This document shows positions 1-8,341 of a stretch of DNA of 64,000 nucleotides, piece by piece. The notes beneath the pieces are model-generated. The model saw nothing but the letters and a program-made list of their open reading frames with translations, made no database searches and had not been told where the DNA came from. Location of the stretch: positions 62,001 through 126,000 of the forward strand of contig JAFTWU010000009.1 of assembly GCA_017465145.1 (NCBI GenBank), written 5' to 3'. The translations under genes were made by a program, and so were the position numbers. This DNA is from Clostridia bacterium (GTDB taxonomy: Bacteria > Bacillota > Clostridia > Christensenellales > Borkfalkiaceae). How positions within the stretch are numbered: the stretch's first letter is position 1; every line of letters begins with the position of its first letter.

Positions 1-1
1 A

Positions 2-1636
2 GATAACGACCTTTTGGGTGCGCTGGGTTTTTTGTTTTCCGCCCTTCGCGAAGTGGACGTTTTTGGCGAAGACAAAACCTTTGAAATATACGGCGAAATT
101 GCCGACGTTTATTCTGATTTGGGGCTTTTAGAACACTCTAATAGATATTGGTTTAAGTATATGCAATCTGCCCCTAAAGATAAACTTTCGGTGGCTTACG
201 GCGAGCTTGCGGTTAACTTTTTTTATCTAGAAGATTTGTGGGCGTCTGGCTATTATTTTCACAAAAAAATATCGGCTGACGGCTTTATTTCTAAAGAGAA
301 TTTAGACCCCGAAATAGTGGAATTTTTAAGCGACGAAGTATCGGGCAAAGACGATTATTTTTTAGCGTACCCCTATTCGCGTGCGGACTATTCCGCGTGG
401 GTAAAGCGGGCAAAGCGTTTAATGGCGCTAAACGATTTTGAAGGTGCGGAAAGAATTTTTGCATCTATCCCCGAAGAGTGCCTAAAAGAAGACGCTACGG
501 GGGACTACGCTATAACTTTATACGTTCAAGATAAGCAAGACGAAGTTATAAAATTAAGCAAAAATTCGCTAAAACTTAACGGCGAAAACGTTACGGCTTT
601 TTGTAATTTAAGCATGGCTTATAGGGCAAAAGGCGACTTGGATAAGGCAAGTTACTATTATAAAAGGGCACTAGAACTAACTTCTGGCGAAGGGAGAGAC
701 GTGCATAAAATTGCCACTTGCGCCCTTGAAGAAGGGGATACCAAAACGGCTTTAGAAAACATAAAGAAGATACTTTTAGAGCACCCTAACGACCCCGAAA
801 TGCTTTTCTTCTACGGCGTGGCGCATATCAATAGCGGGGACTATGCGGGCGGTATAAAAGTGCTTAAAAAGGGGCATAGAATTTCCCCTAACGATATTAT
901 TATAAAATACTATTACGACTTAGCAAAAGCGCTTGAAAAGGGTGATGCTAAGGCACAAAGTTTATTGCCCTTATCTTACGCTAAAGAACTTCCTAAAGCG
1001 GTGGCAACTAACTATCGCAGGCGCATTAACGAGTGGACGAAAGACTTAAACCGCGCGTTTAACGTAATTGATAAAGATGACAGGCTAGAAGTGTTAATTT
1101 GGGGCGCAAAATCAAGCGATTTTACCCTTGCTAAAAAAAGTATTTACGTGTTGGCGCGTTCTAAATCGCCAAAGACGGTTAACCTTATAAACGAACTTTT
1201 AATAGACGATAATATTCACAGCAACGTAAAGCGCGTGGCGGTGTTTGCCTTAATCGCAGGGGGATACCGTGGTAGAATATCGGCACTTGTGGGCAACGTT
1301 ATGGTAAGGGGAAAACCCGCCAAACTAGTTTTTGATAACCACCCGCTATCTACCTATTTTGTAAGCGCTTACGCTTTATGCGTTTCAAAAATGTTGTTCT
1401 TTGGTTTTGAAGATACTAATAAACTTGCTTTTGCGGCAAACAAGATATTCTCTAGGCTAAGCGATAGCTCTACTTCAATACTTAAAACGGCAGATGAACT
1501 TGCGGCGCTTATGCTATACGTTGCCAACCAACCAAAATTTAACGATAAAGATGAAATTTGTGCCATTTTCAACGTGGAAAAACAGGTGCTAGAAGAACTT
1601 ATTAACGAATATAAAGGCGGTGTGAAAAATGATTAA
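2..1636 (+). CDS. TPR-repeat protein, 5' end outside the window
   Basis: The reading frame is open to the left edge (codons run from base 2), so the gene is truncated. A TTG at base 14 could be read as a start but has no ribosome-binding site in view. The visible part is about 544 residues. The middle third has tetratricopeptide-like helix pairs, for example a segment reading AYRAKGDLDKASYYYKRAL and a later one reading GVAHINSGDYAGGIKVLKKG. The last 180 residues look all-helical without clear TPR signatures. There is no signal peptide or membrane segment in the visible part. The stop overlaps the next gene by 8 bp, so the two are probably translated together. TPR domains usually bind other proteins; the partner is unknown, with the downstream helical-repeat protein the obvious candidate. 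Confidence 0.8.
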   Translation, partial: DNDLLGALGFLFSALREVDVFGEDKTFEIYGEIADVYSDLGLLEHSNRYWFKYMQSAPKDKLSVAYGELAVNFFYLEDLWASGYYFHKKISADGFISKENLDPEIVEFLSDEVSGKDDYFLAYPYSRADYSAWVKRAKRLMALNDFEGAERIFASIPEECLKEDATGDYAITLYVQDKQDEVIKLSKNSLKLNGENVTAFCNLSMAYRAKGDLDKASYYYKRALELTSGEGRDVHKIATCALEEGDTKTALENIKKILLEHPNDPEMLFFYGVAHINSGDYAGGIKVLKKGHRISPNDIIIKYYYDLAKALEKGDAKAQSLLPLSYAKELPKAVATNYRRRINEWTKDLNRAFNVIDKDDRLEVLIWGAKSSDFTLAKKSIYVLARSKSPKTVNLINELLIDDNIHSNVKRVAVFALIAGGYRGRISALVGNVMVRGKPAKLVFDNHPLSTYFVSAYALCVSKMLFFGFEDTNKLAFAANKIFSRLSDSSTSILKTADELAALMLYVANQPKFNDKDEICAIFNVEKQVLEELINEYKGGVKND

Positions 1637-2450
1637 AATTGTTGATATAGACGCTCTTTTTGAAGGGTATATTTCCGATTACGTTTACAAGAATATAGGC
1701 AAGGTAAAACCTGAAGAAATTGAAGATAATATGCCCGTTTTATACGAAAAATTCGGCAACGAAAAATTAAAGGAATTAGACGGCAAAACCCCTAACGAAT
1801 ATTACCGCGGTTTTGATGCGGAAACGCTTGTTAATTGCTTAAAAACTCACGTAGAGCAAAAAGTTGACGTAAGCGACTTTTTGTGCGAAGCAATTACTAG
1901 TGCGCTAGGCGCGGAAGACGCCCTTAACAGCGCGCTATCGGAAGATAACGACGAAGTGTTTATGATTTACGTTATGAATATGCTTTTAGAGATAGGCGCA
2001 ACCAAATGCTGTCCGCGACTTTTAGAAATTATTTTATGGGATTACCCCGAAATGATGCGCGAGCTTGCAACGGAAATTCTTAACGAAAACGCCGACCTTG
2101 TTAAAGAGCAAATTTTAACGCAATTTAACGACGTTGAAGATAGCAAAAAAGCATACCTTACCGAAATTTTATCTCACGCGGAAAAGGACGATAGAATTTT
2201 TAATATTTTGGTTACGGAATTTGCTAAGCATCAAAAAGATATACCCACCTACGCTAATCATTTGGCAAAGTATGGCGACGAGCGTGCAATACCCTTTTTA
2301 ATGAACGCTATCGAAGACGAAAAGATAAAATATTCTGACTTTGAAGAACTTCGTTTTGCCATAGAAGCGCTTGGCGGTGAATATAATAAAGAACGTGATT
2401 TTTCCGCTGAAAAAACGTATAAATTAATTAAAAACAGCAGAAAGAAATAA
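1629..2450 (+). CDS. helical-repeat (HEAT-like) hypothetical protein
   Basis: I do not recognise the family. The 273-residue product is acidic and predicted all-helical. Repeated helix pairs such as DERAIPFLMNAIEDE near residues 218-232 recall HEAT or armadillo repeats. A CysCys pair sits near residue 122. There is no signal peptide or membrane span. The ATG overlaps the end of the TPR gene by 8 bp and is preceded by a GGCGGTG ribosome-binding site, so translational coupling is likely. An intrinsic terminator follows about 50 bp downstream. Two superhelical scaffold proteins in one operon suggest an assembly or adaptor role, but that is inference. Confidence 0.75.
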   Translation: MIKIVDIDALFEGYISDYVYKNIGKVKPEEIEDNMPVLYEKFGNEKLKELDGKTPNEYYRGFDAETLVNCLKTHVEQKVDVSDFLCEAITSALGAEDALNSALSEDNDEVFMIYVMNMLLEIGATKCCPRLLEIILWDYPEMMRELATEILNENADLVKEQILTQFNDVEDSKKAYLTEILSHAEKDDRIFNILVTEFAKHQKDIPTYANHLAKYGDERAIPFLMNAIEDEKIKYSDFEELRFAIEALGGEYNKERDFSAEKTYKLIKNSRKK

Positions 2451-2498
2451 ATAAATTTCACACAAACATAGCCGTTACGAATAAAAGGTTAAAATTAA

Positions 2499-2530
2499 AG
2501 ACGACAAGGTAAAATCTTGCCGTCTTTTTA
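2499..2530 (+). terminator. intrinsic terminator after the TPR/HEAT-like operon
   Basis: The arms AGACG-A-CAAG and CTTG-C-CGTCT form a stem with one mismatch and a loop of about six bases, followed by a T-rich tail. Confidence 0.75.
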
Positions 2531-2597
2531 TTTTATTTAGTATAAAAAACGTGCGATTGAAAATAATAATTTTAACCCTATAAAAAGGAGAGAAATT

Positions 2598-2714
2598 ATG
2601 TCGAAAAAGAAAAAGAACAAAGTAAAGAAACTTACGGTAGAAGAATATAATCAATATTTAATGGCGTTAAAAGATGAAGAACCACCAAAAATTATTAAGG
2701 AAGAAAACGAATAA
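2598..2714 (+). CDS. 38-residue basic small protein
   Basis: This is a short ORF starting at ATG 2598, with an AGGAG ribosome-binding site 7 nt upstream and TAA at 2712-2714. The N-terminus is a lysine cluster (MSKKKKNKVKK), followed by a short amphipathic stretch (LTVEEYNQYLMAL) and an acidic tail. It lies alone between two intrinsic terminators, which supports a real small transcription unit. I do not recognise a family. The basic start could bind nucleic acid, or it could simply be a small ribosome-associated protein; neither is shown. The strong ribosome-binding site and well-placed terminator are the main support. Confidence 0.6.
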   Translation: MSKKKKNKVKKLTVEEYNQYLMALKDEEPPKIIKEENE

Positions 2715-2770
2715 TTTTATTTAATAATCGCTAGAAAATTGCTAGTGATATAATGTTTTTAATTTTTAAA

Positions 2771-2796
2771 ATCCCCAAAGAGAGTGGGGATTTTTT
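2771..2796 (+). terminator. intrinsic terminator after the small ORF
   Basis: The arms ATCCCC and GGGGAT enclose a nine-base loop, followed by six Ts. Confidence 0.85.
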
Positions 2797-2807
2797 ACTT
2801 TATATTG

Positions 2808-2836
2808 TTGTGTTTTTTTATATAAAGTTGTATAAT
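2808..2836 (+). promoter_or_regulatory. sigma-A-type promoter for the GNAT-like gene
   Basis: TTGTGT at 2808-2813, a 17-bp spacer and TATAAT at 2831-2836. The -35 is imperfect and the -10 is perfect. It sits just after the preceding terminator and about 45 bp before the start codon. Confidence 0.55.
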
Positions 2837-2880
2837 GTAAAAGTAAATTTTCTCAGCCACAAAAAAATTAAAAGGTGAAT

Positions 2881-4020
2881 ATGATAGAAATTAAAGAAGT
2901 AAAAACAAAAAGTGATATTAAGCGTTTTGCGACCTATCCTTTGAAATTATATAAAGATTGTCCCTATTACGTTCCGTCTATTCGTAGCGATGAAATGGAC
3001 ACCTTTAACCCAAAGAAAAACTTCAGTTTAGAAAGTTGTTCTATAAAGGGTTTTTTGGCGTACAAAGACGGGGAGTTAGTTGGTAGAATAGCGGGCATAA
3101 TTAATCACGAAGAAAACCGCCGTTACAATGGCAAGTACATAAGATTTTCACGCTTTGAATGTATTGACGATTTAGAAGTTTTTAAGGCGCTTTTAGGTGC
3201 GGTTGAAAAGTTCGGTCAAGAAAACGGTATGGAAATTATTCACGGGCCTTGGGGCTTTAACGATACCGATAGGGAAGGTATGCTCACTTACGGCTTTGAA
3301 GAACGCAGTACTTATGCAACTAACTATTACTATCCATATTTTAGCGAAAACATGCCAAAACTTGGCTTTGAAGATGAATCTAAGTGGATAGAACGCCGTT
3401 TCCCCGTACCAGAACAAGGCTTTGACAAGATTGATAAACTTGCAGTAAGGGTAAAGGAAAAATATAATATTCGCGACGTTGCTGAAACTATGAGCGTTAA
3501 GCAAATCGTTAAAAAATACGGCGAATCTTTATTTGACACCTTAAACGAATCTTACGGTCATTTAGACGGTTACGTTCCCGTTGAGGGCAAGGTAAAACAA
3601 AACGTTTTAGACCAATTTGCCACTATCGTTAACGTAAAATACGTTAGTGTTTTAGTTGATGAAAAAGAGCAAGTTGCCGCGTTTGGTATAGTATTGCCAT
3701 CAATTTGCAAGGCTTTAATCAAAAGCAAGGGCAAGTTGTTGCCGTTTGGTTTTATCGACGTGTTAAAGTCAATTCGTTCTCCAAAAGAACTTGAAATGGC
3801 GTTAATCGGCGTAAGACACGAATATAAGAATACGGGCATCAACGCTATTGCACTTAGCAGAATTATTAAAAACATTATAAACAGCAACGTTACCGTTGTT
3901 GAATCTAACCCTATGCTAGAGAGCAATTATAATATTCAACAACAATGGAAACTCTTTGAAAACGAAGTTGTTAAAAAACGCCAAACTTACAAAAAGAAGA
4001 TAGGCAGTTTGATAGATTAA
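2881..4020 (+). CDS. GNAT-like acetyltransferase family protein (YghO-like)
   Basis: The 379-residue cytosolic protein has an N-terminal acyltransferase-like half and a second half with a GNAT-type acetyl-CoA motif (GVRHEYKNTGINAIAL, near residue 305). Overall it resembles the roughly 380-residue N-acetyltransferase proteins found widely in bacteria, whose substrate is not known. An in-frame GTG at 2875 extends it by two residues, but the AAAGGTG ribosome-binding sequence covers that codon, so ATG 2881 is the better start, although its spacing is short. The gene is monocistronic, with its own promoter upstream and a strong terminator downstream. The family assignment is from memory of the fold and motif, so the substrate is left open. 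Confidence 0.75.
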   Translation: MIEIKEVKTKSDIKRFATYPLKLYKDCPYYVPSIRSDEMDTFNPKKNFSLESCSIKGFLAYKDGELVGRIAGIINHEENRRYNGKYIRFSRFECIDDLEVFKALLGAVEKFGQENGMEIIHGPWGFNDTDREGMLTYGFEERSTYATNYYYPYFSENMPKLGFEDESKWIERRFPVPEQGFDKIDKLAVRVKEKYNIRDVAETMSVKQIVKKYGESLFDTLNESYGHLDGYVPVEGKVKQNVLDQFATIVNVKYVSVLVDEKEQVAAFGIVLPSICKALIKSKGKLLPFGFIDVLKSIRSPKELEMALIGVRHEYKNTGINAIALSRIIKNIINSNVTVVESNPMLESNYNIQQQWKLFENEVVKKRQTYKKKIGSLID

Positions 4021-4077
4021 ATCTAAAAGATTTAACTAAAAAAATTAAAACAAATTTTTAAGGATACAAGTTTTACG

Positions 4078-4108
4078 ACACCGCGGAAGTAATCGCGGTG
4101 TTTTTTTT
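4078..4108 (+). terminator. intrinsic terminator
   Basis: The arms ACACCGCG and CGCGGTGT form a perfect 8-bp stem with an eight-base loop, followed by a run of Ts. Confidence 0.9.
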
Positions 4109-4151
4109 GACAAATTTAACCTTTTTAGCGGGCGTTTTTATATTAAAATCC

Positions 4152-4180
4152 TTGAAAAACCCGCTCTTATATGATATACT
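4152..4180 (+). promoter_or_regulatory. sigma-A promoter for asnS
   Basis: TTGAAA at 4152, a 17-bp spacer and TATACT at 4175, with an extended -10 TG at 4172-4173. The predicted leader is about 40 nt, too short for a T-box. Confidence 0.8.
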
Positions 4181-4224
4181 TTATAAGTATTATTTTAAAT
4201 ATTACTTGACGAAGGTGACTTTTT

Positions 4225-5616
4225 ATGGAAAGAGTATTATTTAGCAACATTTTTAAGAACTCAAACGACTTTGCAAACAAAACCGTTACCGTTTGCGGTT
4301 GGGCAAAAACCATCCGCGACAGTAAGTCTTTCGGTTTTATTGAACTTAACGACGGTTCTTATTTTAAGAACTGCCAAATCGTTTTCGACAGGGCAAAGGT
4401 ATCTAATTACGATGAAATCGCACGCCAAAACGTTGGTGCGTGCTTGTCTGTAACGGGTACTCTTATTTTAACGCCCGAAAATAAGCAACCTTTTGAAATA
4501 AACGCGGATAGCATTACCGTTTTAGGTACGTCTACCCCCGATTATCCTTTGCAAAAGAAACGCCACACCGTTGAATTCTTGCGCGGTATTCCACACTTGC
4601 GCCCAAGAACCAACCTTTTCAACGCCGTGTTTAAGATTAGAAGTCAGGCGGCTTTTGCTATCCACAGTTTCTTTAATAGTCGTGGGTTCGTTTACGTTCA
4701 TACCCCCATCATTACGGGTAGCGACTGTGAAGGCGCAGGCGCAATGTTCCAAGTAACTACGCTAGACCTTGCTAACGTTCCCGTAGAAGACGGTAAAGTT
4801 AACTATAAAACGGACTTTTTCGGCAGACAAGCAAACCTTACCGTATCCGGTCAATTAGACGTTGAAAACTTTGCAATGGCATATGCAAACGTTTACACCT
4901 TTGGTCCTACTTTCCGTGCAGAACACTCTAATACGGTGCGCCACGCATCTGAATTTTGGATGATAGAACCGGAAATGGCTTTCGCAGACTTATCAGACGA
5001 TATGGACTGCGCTGAGGCGATGGTTAAATACGTTATCTCTTACGTTATGGAAACTTGTAGCGAAGAAATCGACTTCCTTAACAAGTTTGTTGACAACGGT
5101 CTTATCGCAAGACTTACCAACGTTGTCGAAAGCGACTTTAAGCGTTTAACCTATACCGAAGCCATTGAAATTTTAGAAAAGGTTAAAGATAGATTTGAAG
5201 CACCCGTATATTGGGGCGTAGATTTACAAAGTGAACACGAAAGGTATATTACCGAAGAAGTGTTCAAAAAACCGGTATTCTTAACCGACTATCCCAAGGA
5301 CATTAAGGCGTTTTATATGCGCTTAAACGACGACGGCAAGACGGTTGCCGCAAGCGACCTTTTAGTGCCCGGTATCGGCGAACTAGTTGGTGGCAGTCAA
5401 CGTGAAGAAAGACTTGAAGTTTTAGAAAAGCGTATGGCGGAATGTGGCTTAAATGCAGAAGACTATAAGGCTTATCTTGATTTAAGAAGATACGGCGGTG
5501 TAACTCACTCTGGCTTTGGTTTAGGGTTTGAACGTATGGTTATGTATTTAACGGGCGTATCTAATATTCGTGACGTTCTTCCGTTCCCCAGAACTTTCGG
5601 CAGTATGGAAGGCTAA
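4225..5616 (+). CDS. asnS: asparaginyl-tRNA synthetase
   Basis: This class IIb aminoacyl-tRNA synthetase charges tRNA-Asn with asparagine in the cytosol. The 463-residue length is normal. An OB-fold anticodon-binding domain occupies residues 1-110 ([13 protein letters not shown]), followed by the class II catalytic core. Motif 2 ([15 protein letters not shown]) is near residues 228-245 and motif 3 ([13 protein letters not shown]) near 430-442. Asn rather than Asp specificity rests on the overall match to AsnRS. ATG 4225 follows an AAGGTG site. It heads a run (SGNH hydrolase, plsX, rnc, smc) with no terminator until after smc. Regulation appears to be by a plain sigma-A promoter; no T-box leader is present. 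Confidence 0.95.
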   Translation: MERVLFSNIFKNSNDFANKTVTVCGWAKTIRDSKSFGFIELNDGSYFKNCQIVFDRAKVSNYDEIARQNVGACLSVTGTLILTPENKQPFEINADSITVLGTSTPDYPLQKKRHTVEFLRGIPHLRPRTNLFNAVFKIRSQAAFAIHSFFNSRGFVYVHTPIITGSDCEGAGAMFQVTTLDLANVPVEDGKVNYKTDFFGRQANLTVSGQLDVENFAMAYANVYTFGPTFRAEHSNTVRHASEFWMIEPEMAFADLSDDMDCAEAMVKYVISYVMETCSEEIDFLNKFVDNGLIARLTNVVESDFKRLTYTEAIEILEKVKDRFEAPVYWGVDLQSEHERYITEEVFKKPVFLTDYPKDIKAFYMRLNDDGKTVAASDLLVPGIGELVGGSQREERLEVLEKRMAECGLNAEDYKAYLDLRRYGGVTHSGFGLGFERMVMYLTGVSNIRDVLPFPRTFGSMEG

Positions 5617-5656
5617 AAAACAAAAATAGAATTTAACTTTTAAGGTGGAATGTAAG

Positions 5657-6460
5657 ATGGAAAAAAATCCTATTGAAAATTTAATTTATCACGGCGGTTA
5701 CACGGCTATTTTTAGACGTATGGGCTTTATCGGTGACAGTTTATCATCGGGCGAATTTGAAAGCAAAGATGAAAACGGCAAAGTTGATTGGTACGATATG
5801 TACGAATATAGTTGGGGGCAATTTATCGGTAGGAAATGCGGACTAGAAGCCTTTAACTTTTCTATGGGCGGTATGACGGCTAAAAAGTTCCGCACGGAAA
5901 ACTTTGCTCAACATTGTGGATTTTTAGATAGAACTAAAATTTGTCAAGCATACGTCATAGCCCTTGGCGTTAACGATATGTATCATATTGACGACGACCC
6001 CGAAAACTATCCTTTCGGCAGTATGGACGACGTTGACCTTAACGATTATCGCAACAATAAAGCAAGTTTCGTTGGGGACTATTGCCGTATTATTCAACAA
6101 ATAAGGGAAATGCAACCCAAAGCGCGCATATTCGTTATGACTATGCCTAAAGAACCCGACTTTAACGAAGAAATGGCAAAGGTTAACAAAAACTTTGATA
6201 AGCACGCGGAATTTTTGCGTTCCTTAACTGAAGTCTTTGAATTCTTATACGTTTTAGATTTAAGAAAATACGCACCCATCTACGATGACGAATTCAAAAA
6301 ACAATTCTATCTAGCAGGCCACTTAAACCCCATGGGTTATATGTATACGGCAGACCTTGTTTGCACCTATATCGATTATATTATCCGCAATAATATGGAC
6401 GACTTTAAGCAAGTAGGTTTTATAGGCAAGGGCGTTCATAACGTTGCTGAAAAGTGGTAA
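5657..6460 (+). CDS. SGNH/GDSL-family hydrolase
   Basis: The 267-residue protein carries the four SGNH blocks: nucleophile block GFIGDSLSSGE near residue 24, the Gly block FSMGGMTAKKF near 70, the Asn block ALGVNDMYH near 102 and the catalytic His block AGHLNPMGY near 220. Families with this fold cleave acyl or acetyl esters from lipids or carbohydrates. No signal peptide is visible, so it probably acts in the cytosol. A GTG at 5645 is in frame, but it lies inside the AAGGTGG ribosome-binding site that serves ATG 5657, so the later start is preferred. It sits between asnS and plsX with a 12-bp gap to plsX, which may hint at a lipid-related substrate. Confidence 0.8.
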   Translation: MEKNPIENLIYHGGYTAIFRRMGFIGDSLSSGEFESKDENGKVDWYDMYEYSWGQFIGRKCGLEAFNFSMGGMTAKKFRTENFAQHCGFLDRTKICQAYVIALGVNDMYHIDDDPENYPFGSMDDVDLNDYRNNKASFVGDYCRIIQQIREMQPKARIFVMTMPKEPDFNEEMAKVNKNFDKHAEFLRSLTEVFEFLYVLDLRKYAPIYDDEFKKQFYLAGHLNPMGYMYTADLVCTYIDYIIRNNMDDFKQVGFIGKGVHNVAEKW

Positions 6461-6472
6461 ACGGAGAAATAT

Positions 6473-7495
6473 ATGAAAATACTAATTGATGCTTTCGGTG
6501 GCGATAACGCCCCCGATGAAGTAATTGCCGGCACTATTCTAGCACTAGAAGAGCAGAGCGGTTTTACCGCCGTTTTGGTTGGCAAAGAAGAAGTTATTAA
6601 AGAAAAATTATCCGCCTATACCTACGATAAAGACAGGGTGGAAATATTAAACGCTGAAGACGTTATTACTTGTGAAGAAGAACCCACGGTTGCAGTTCGC
6701 AGAAAGCCAAACAGTTCTATTTGCGTGGCGTTTAAGTCACTTAAAGAAAACGAAGAGATGGATGCTTTCGTGTCCGCAGGCTCTACCGGTGCAGTTTTAG
6801 TTGGTGCAACCTTAAAACTAGGCAGAATTCAAGGGTTAAATCGCCCCGCACTATGCCCGGTATTGCCAACCGTTAACCCCGAAAAGCAAGTTTTACTTTG
6901 CGATAGCGGTGCTAATGCAGACTGCAAGCCTATAAACCTTTGTCAATTTGCCGTTATGGGTAGTGCTTACGCTGAAGCGATGGGCGTGGAAAACCCAAAG
7001 GTAGCGCTTTTATCTAACGGAACTGAAGATGAAAAGGGCAATATGCTTATTCACGAAGTTCTTCCCGTTCTAAAAGAAACCAAAGGTATAAACTTCGTTG
7101 GCAACATTGAAGGCAGAGATATTTTGATGGGCGACGTTGACGTTGTTATTTGCGACGGGTTTGCAGGTAACGTTGCAATTAAATCTATCGAAGGCTCTAT
7201 TACCGCCCTTATGAAAATGATGAAGGGCTATATATATTCAAGTTTTAAGGGTAAACTTGGCGGACTGCTCCTTAAAGATACCTTTAAGACCATGATGAAA
7301 GAACTAGATTATAACAATAGGGGCGGTGCTTTATTTTTAGGCGTTAACAAAACGGTTATTAAAGCACACGGCTCTTCAAAGCGCGCGGCTATTAAGGCGG
7401 CGGTATTGCAAGCGGTGGAATATTCTCAAAGCGCCGTTGCTAAAAAGGTTAAAGAAAAACTTGACTCTGTGGTTATTCCGCTAAACGTTCAGTAA
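6473..7495 (+). CDS. plsX: phosphate acyltransferase PlsX
   Basis: PlsX converts acyl-ACP to acyl-phosphate, the donor for PlsY in phospholipid synthesis, and is a peripheral membrane enzyme. The 340-residue product begins with the family motif DAFGGDNAPDEVIAGTILAL at residues 7-26 and contains the conserved FVSAGSTGAVL and DSGANADCKP stretches. The length matches the family. A GGAG site precedes ATG 6473. The usual neighbours fapR and fabD are absent, and acpP, which commonly follows plsX before rnc, is missing here. Confidence 0.95.
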   Translation: MKILIDAFGGDNAPDEVIAGTILALEEQSGFTAVLVGKEEVIKEKLSAYTYDKDRVEILNAEDVITCEEEPTVAVRRKPNSSICVAFKSLKENEEMDAFVSAGSTGAVLVGATLKLGRIQGLNRPALCPVLPTVNPEKQVLLCDSGANADCKPINLCQFAVMGSAYAEAMGVENPKVALLSNGTEDEKGNMLIHEVLPVLKETKGINFVGNIEGRDILMGDVDVVICDGFAGNVAIKSIEGSITALMKMMKGYIYSSFKGKLGGLLLKDTFKTMMKELDYNNRGGALFLGVNKTVIKAHGSSKRAAIKAAVLQAVEYSQSAVAKKVKEKLDSVVIPLNVQ

Positions 7496-7545
7496 AATAA
7501 CTTAGCAATTTACGGTAATTTAACCTTGCAAATAAAGGAACTAAA

Positions 7546-8244
7546 ATGGCAATTTTTGACGCTAGTAGCGTAGAGAGTAAAATCGGCTACGTCTTTAAGG
7601 ATAAAAACCTTCTTCGCAAATGTTTCGTGCACGCAAGTTACGGCAACGAAAGGTGTGAAGAAAATAACGAACTTTTAGAGTTTTTTGGCGATTCTATTAT
7701 AGAGTTTGTGGTTACCGAATACCTTTACGCTAACGCTAAGGGTGATGAAGGTGCGCTTACCAAAAAACGCGCGGATATGGTTTCTAAAGCGCCGTTACTT
7801 AAATCCGTTTTAGAACTTGGACTTGATAACTATCTATTACTTGGTCGCGGGCTCGTTAACGACAAAACGCACGACGAAAAACTTTACTCTAGCGTTTACG
7901 AATCGCTTGTTGCAGGCATTTATTTAGACGGTGGCATTAAACCGGTCAAAGCCTTTATTAAAAGAACTATAATTAAAGACTTTGAAAACAAGCAAAAACT
8001 TTTATCCCTTCAAAAAATCAACGCGGATAGCAAAAGTGCCTTCCAAGAATACGTTCAAAAAAAGCACCTTGGCAGTATCAGTTACGAAACACTTTGTAAA
8101 ACGGGGCCGGACCACTCGCCAAGTTTCCGTGTAGTAGCATTACTTAACGGTAAGCCTATCGCGGAAGGAAAGGGCAAAAGCAAAAAACTTGCTGAAGCCG
8201 ACGCGGCGAAAACCGCATTAAAAAGGTTACAAAAAAAGGGTTAA
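7546..8244 (+). CDS. rnc: ribonuclease III
   Basis: RNase III cuts double-stranded RNA during rRNA and mRNA processing. The 232-residue length is typical. The catalytic signature NNELLEFFGDSIIEF lies near residues 40-54, with its acidic metal-binding residues intact. A double-stranded RNA-binding domain occupies about residues 155-232, ending in the basic-helix motif KSKKLAEADAAKTAL. The start has an AAAGGAA site. It is followed by smc, the classic Firmicutes order. A stem-loop in the rnc-smc gap could itself be an RNase III substrate, but this is only a possibility. Confidence 0.95.
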   Translation: MAIFDASSVESKIGYVFKDKNLLRKCFVHASYGNERCEENNELLEFFGDSIIEFVVTEYLYANAKGDEGALTKKRADMVSKAPLLKSVLELGLDNYLLLGRGLVNDKTHDEKLYSSVYESLVAGIYLDGGIKPVKAFIKRTIIKDFENKQKLLSLQKINADSKSAFQEYVQKKHLGSISYETLCKTGPDHSPSFRVVALLNGKPIAEGKGKSKKLAEADAAKTALKRLQKKG

Positions 8245-8260
8245 ACCCTAAATCATAAAA

Positions 8261-8302
8261 GGGCAAAGAAAAAGCAAATAGATTTTGCTTATTAAAGTGC
8301 CC
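8261..8302 (+). other. stem-loop between rnc and smc
   Basis: An outer helix GGGCA/TGCCC and an inner helix AAGCAAA/TTTGCTT form an imperfect hairpin with no T-run, so it is not a terminator. It lies in the smc 5' region, 40 nt before the start codon. Confidence 0.45.
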
Positions 8303-8341
8303 AAGATAAAAGCAAAATTACTTACAGGACGGTAATTAACA

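Noticed and set aside
1369-1572. Antisense ORF inside the TPR gene, and many similar short ORFs on opposite strands throughout
   Set aside because: They lie fully within well-supported genes, lack ribosome-binding sites and show no recognisable domains.
2875-2880. GTG at 2875 as start of the GNAT-like gene
   Set aside because: It lies inside the AAAGGTG ribosome-binding sequence; ATG 2881 is better placed.
4181-4224. T-box leader for asnS (and likewise for hisS and asnA)
   Set aside because: The leaders are too short or lack the T-box core and antiterminator features.
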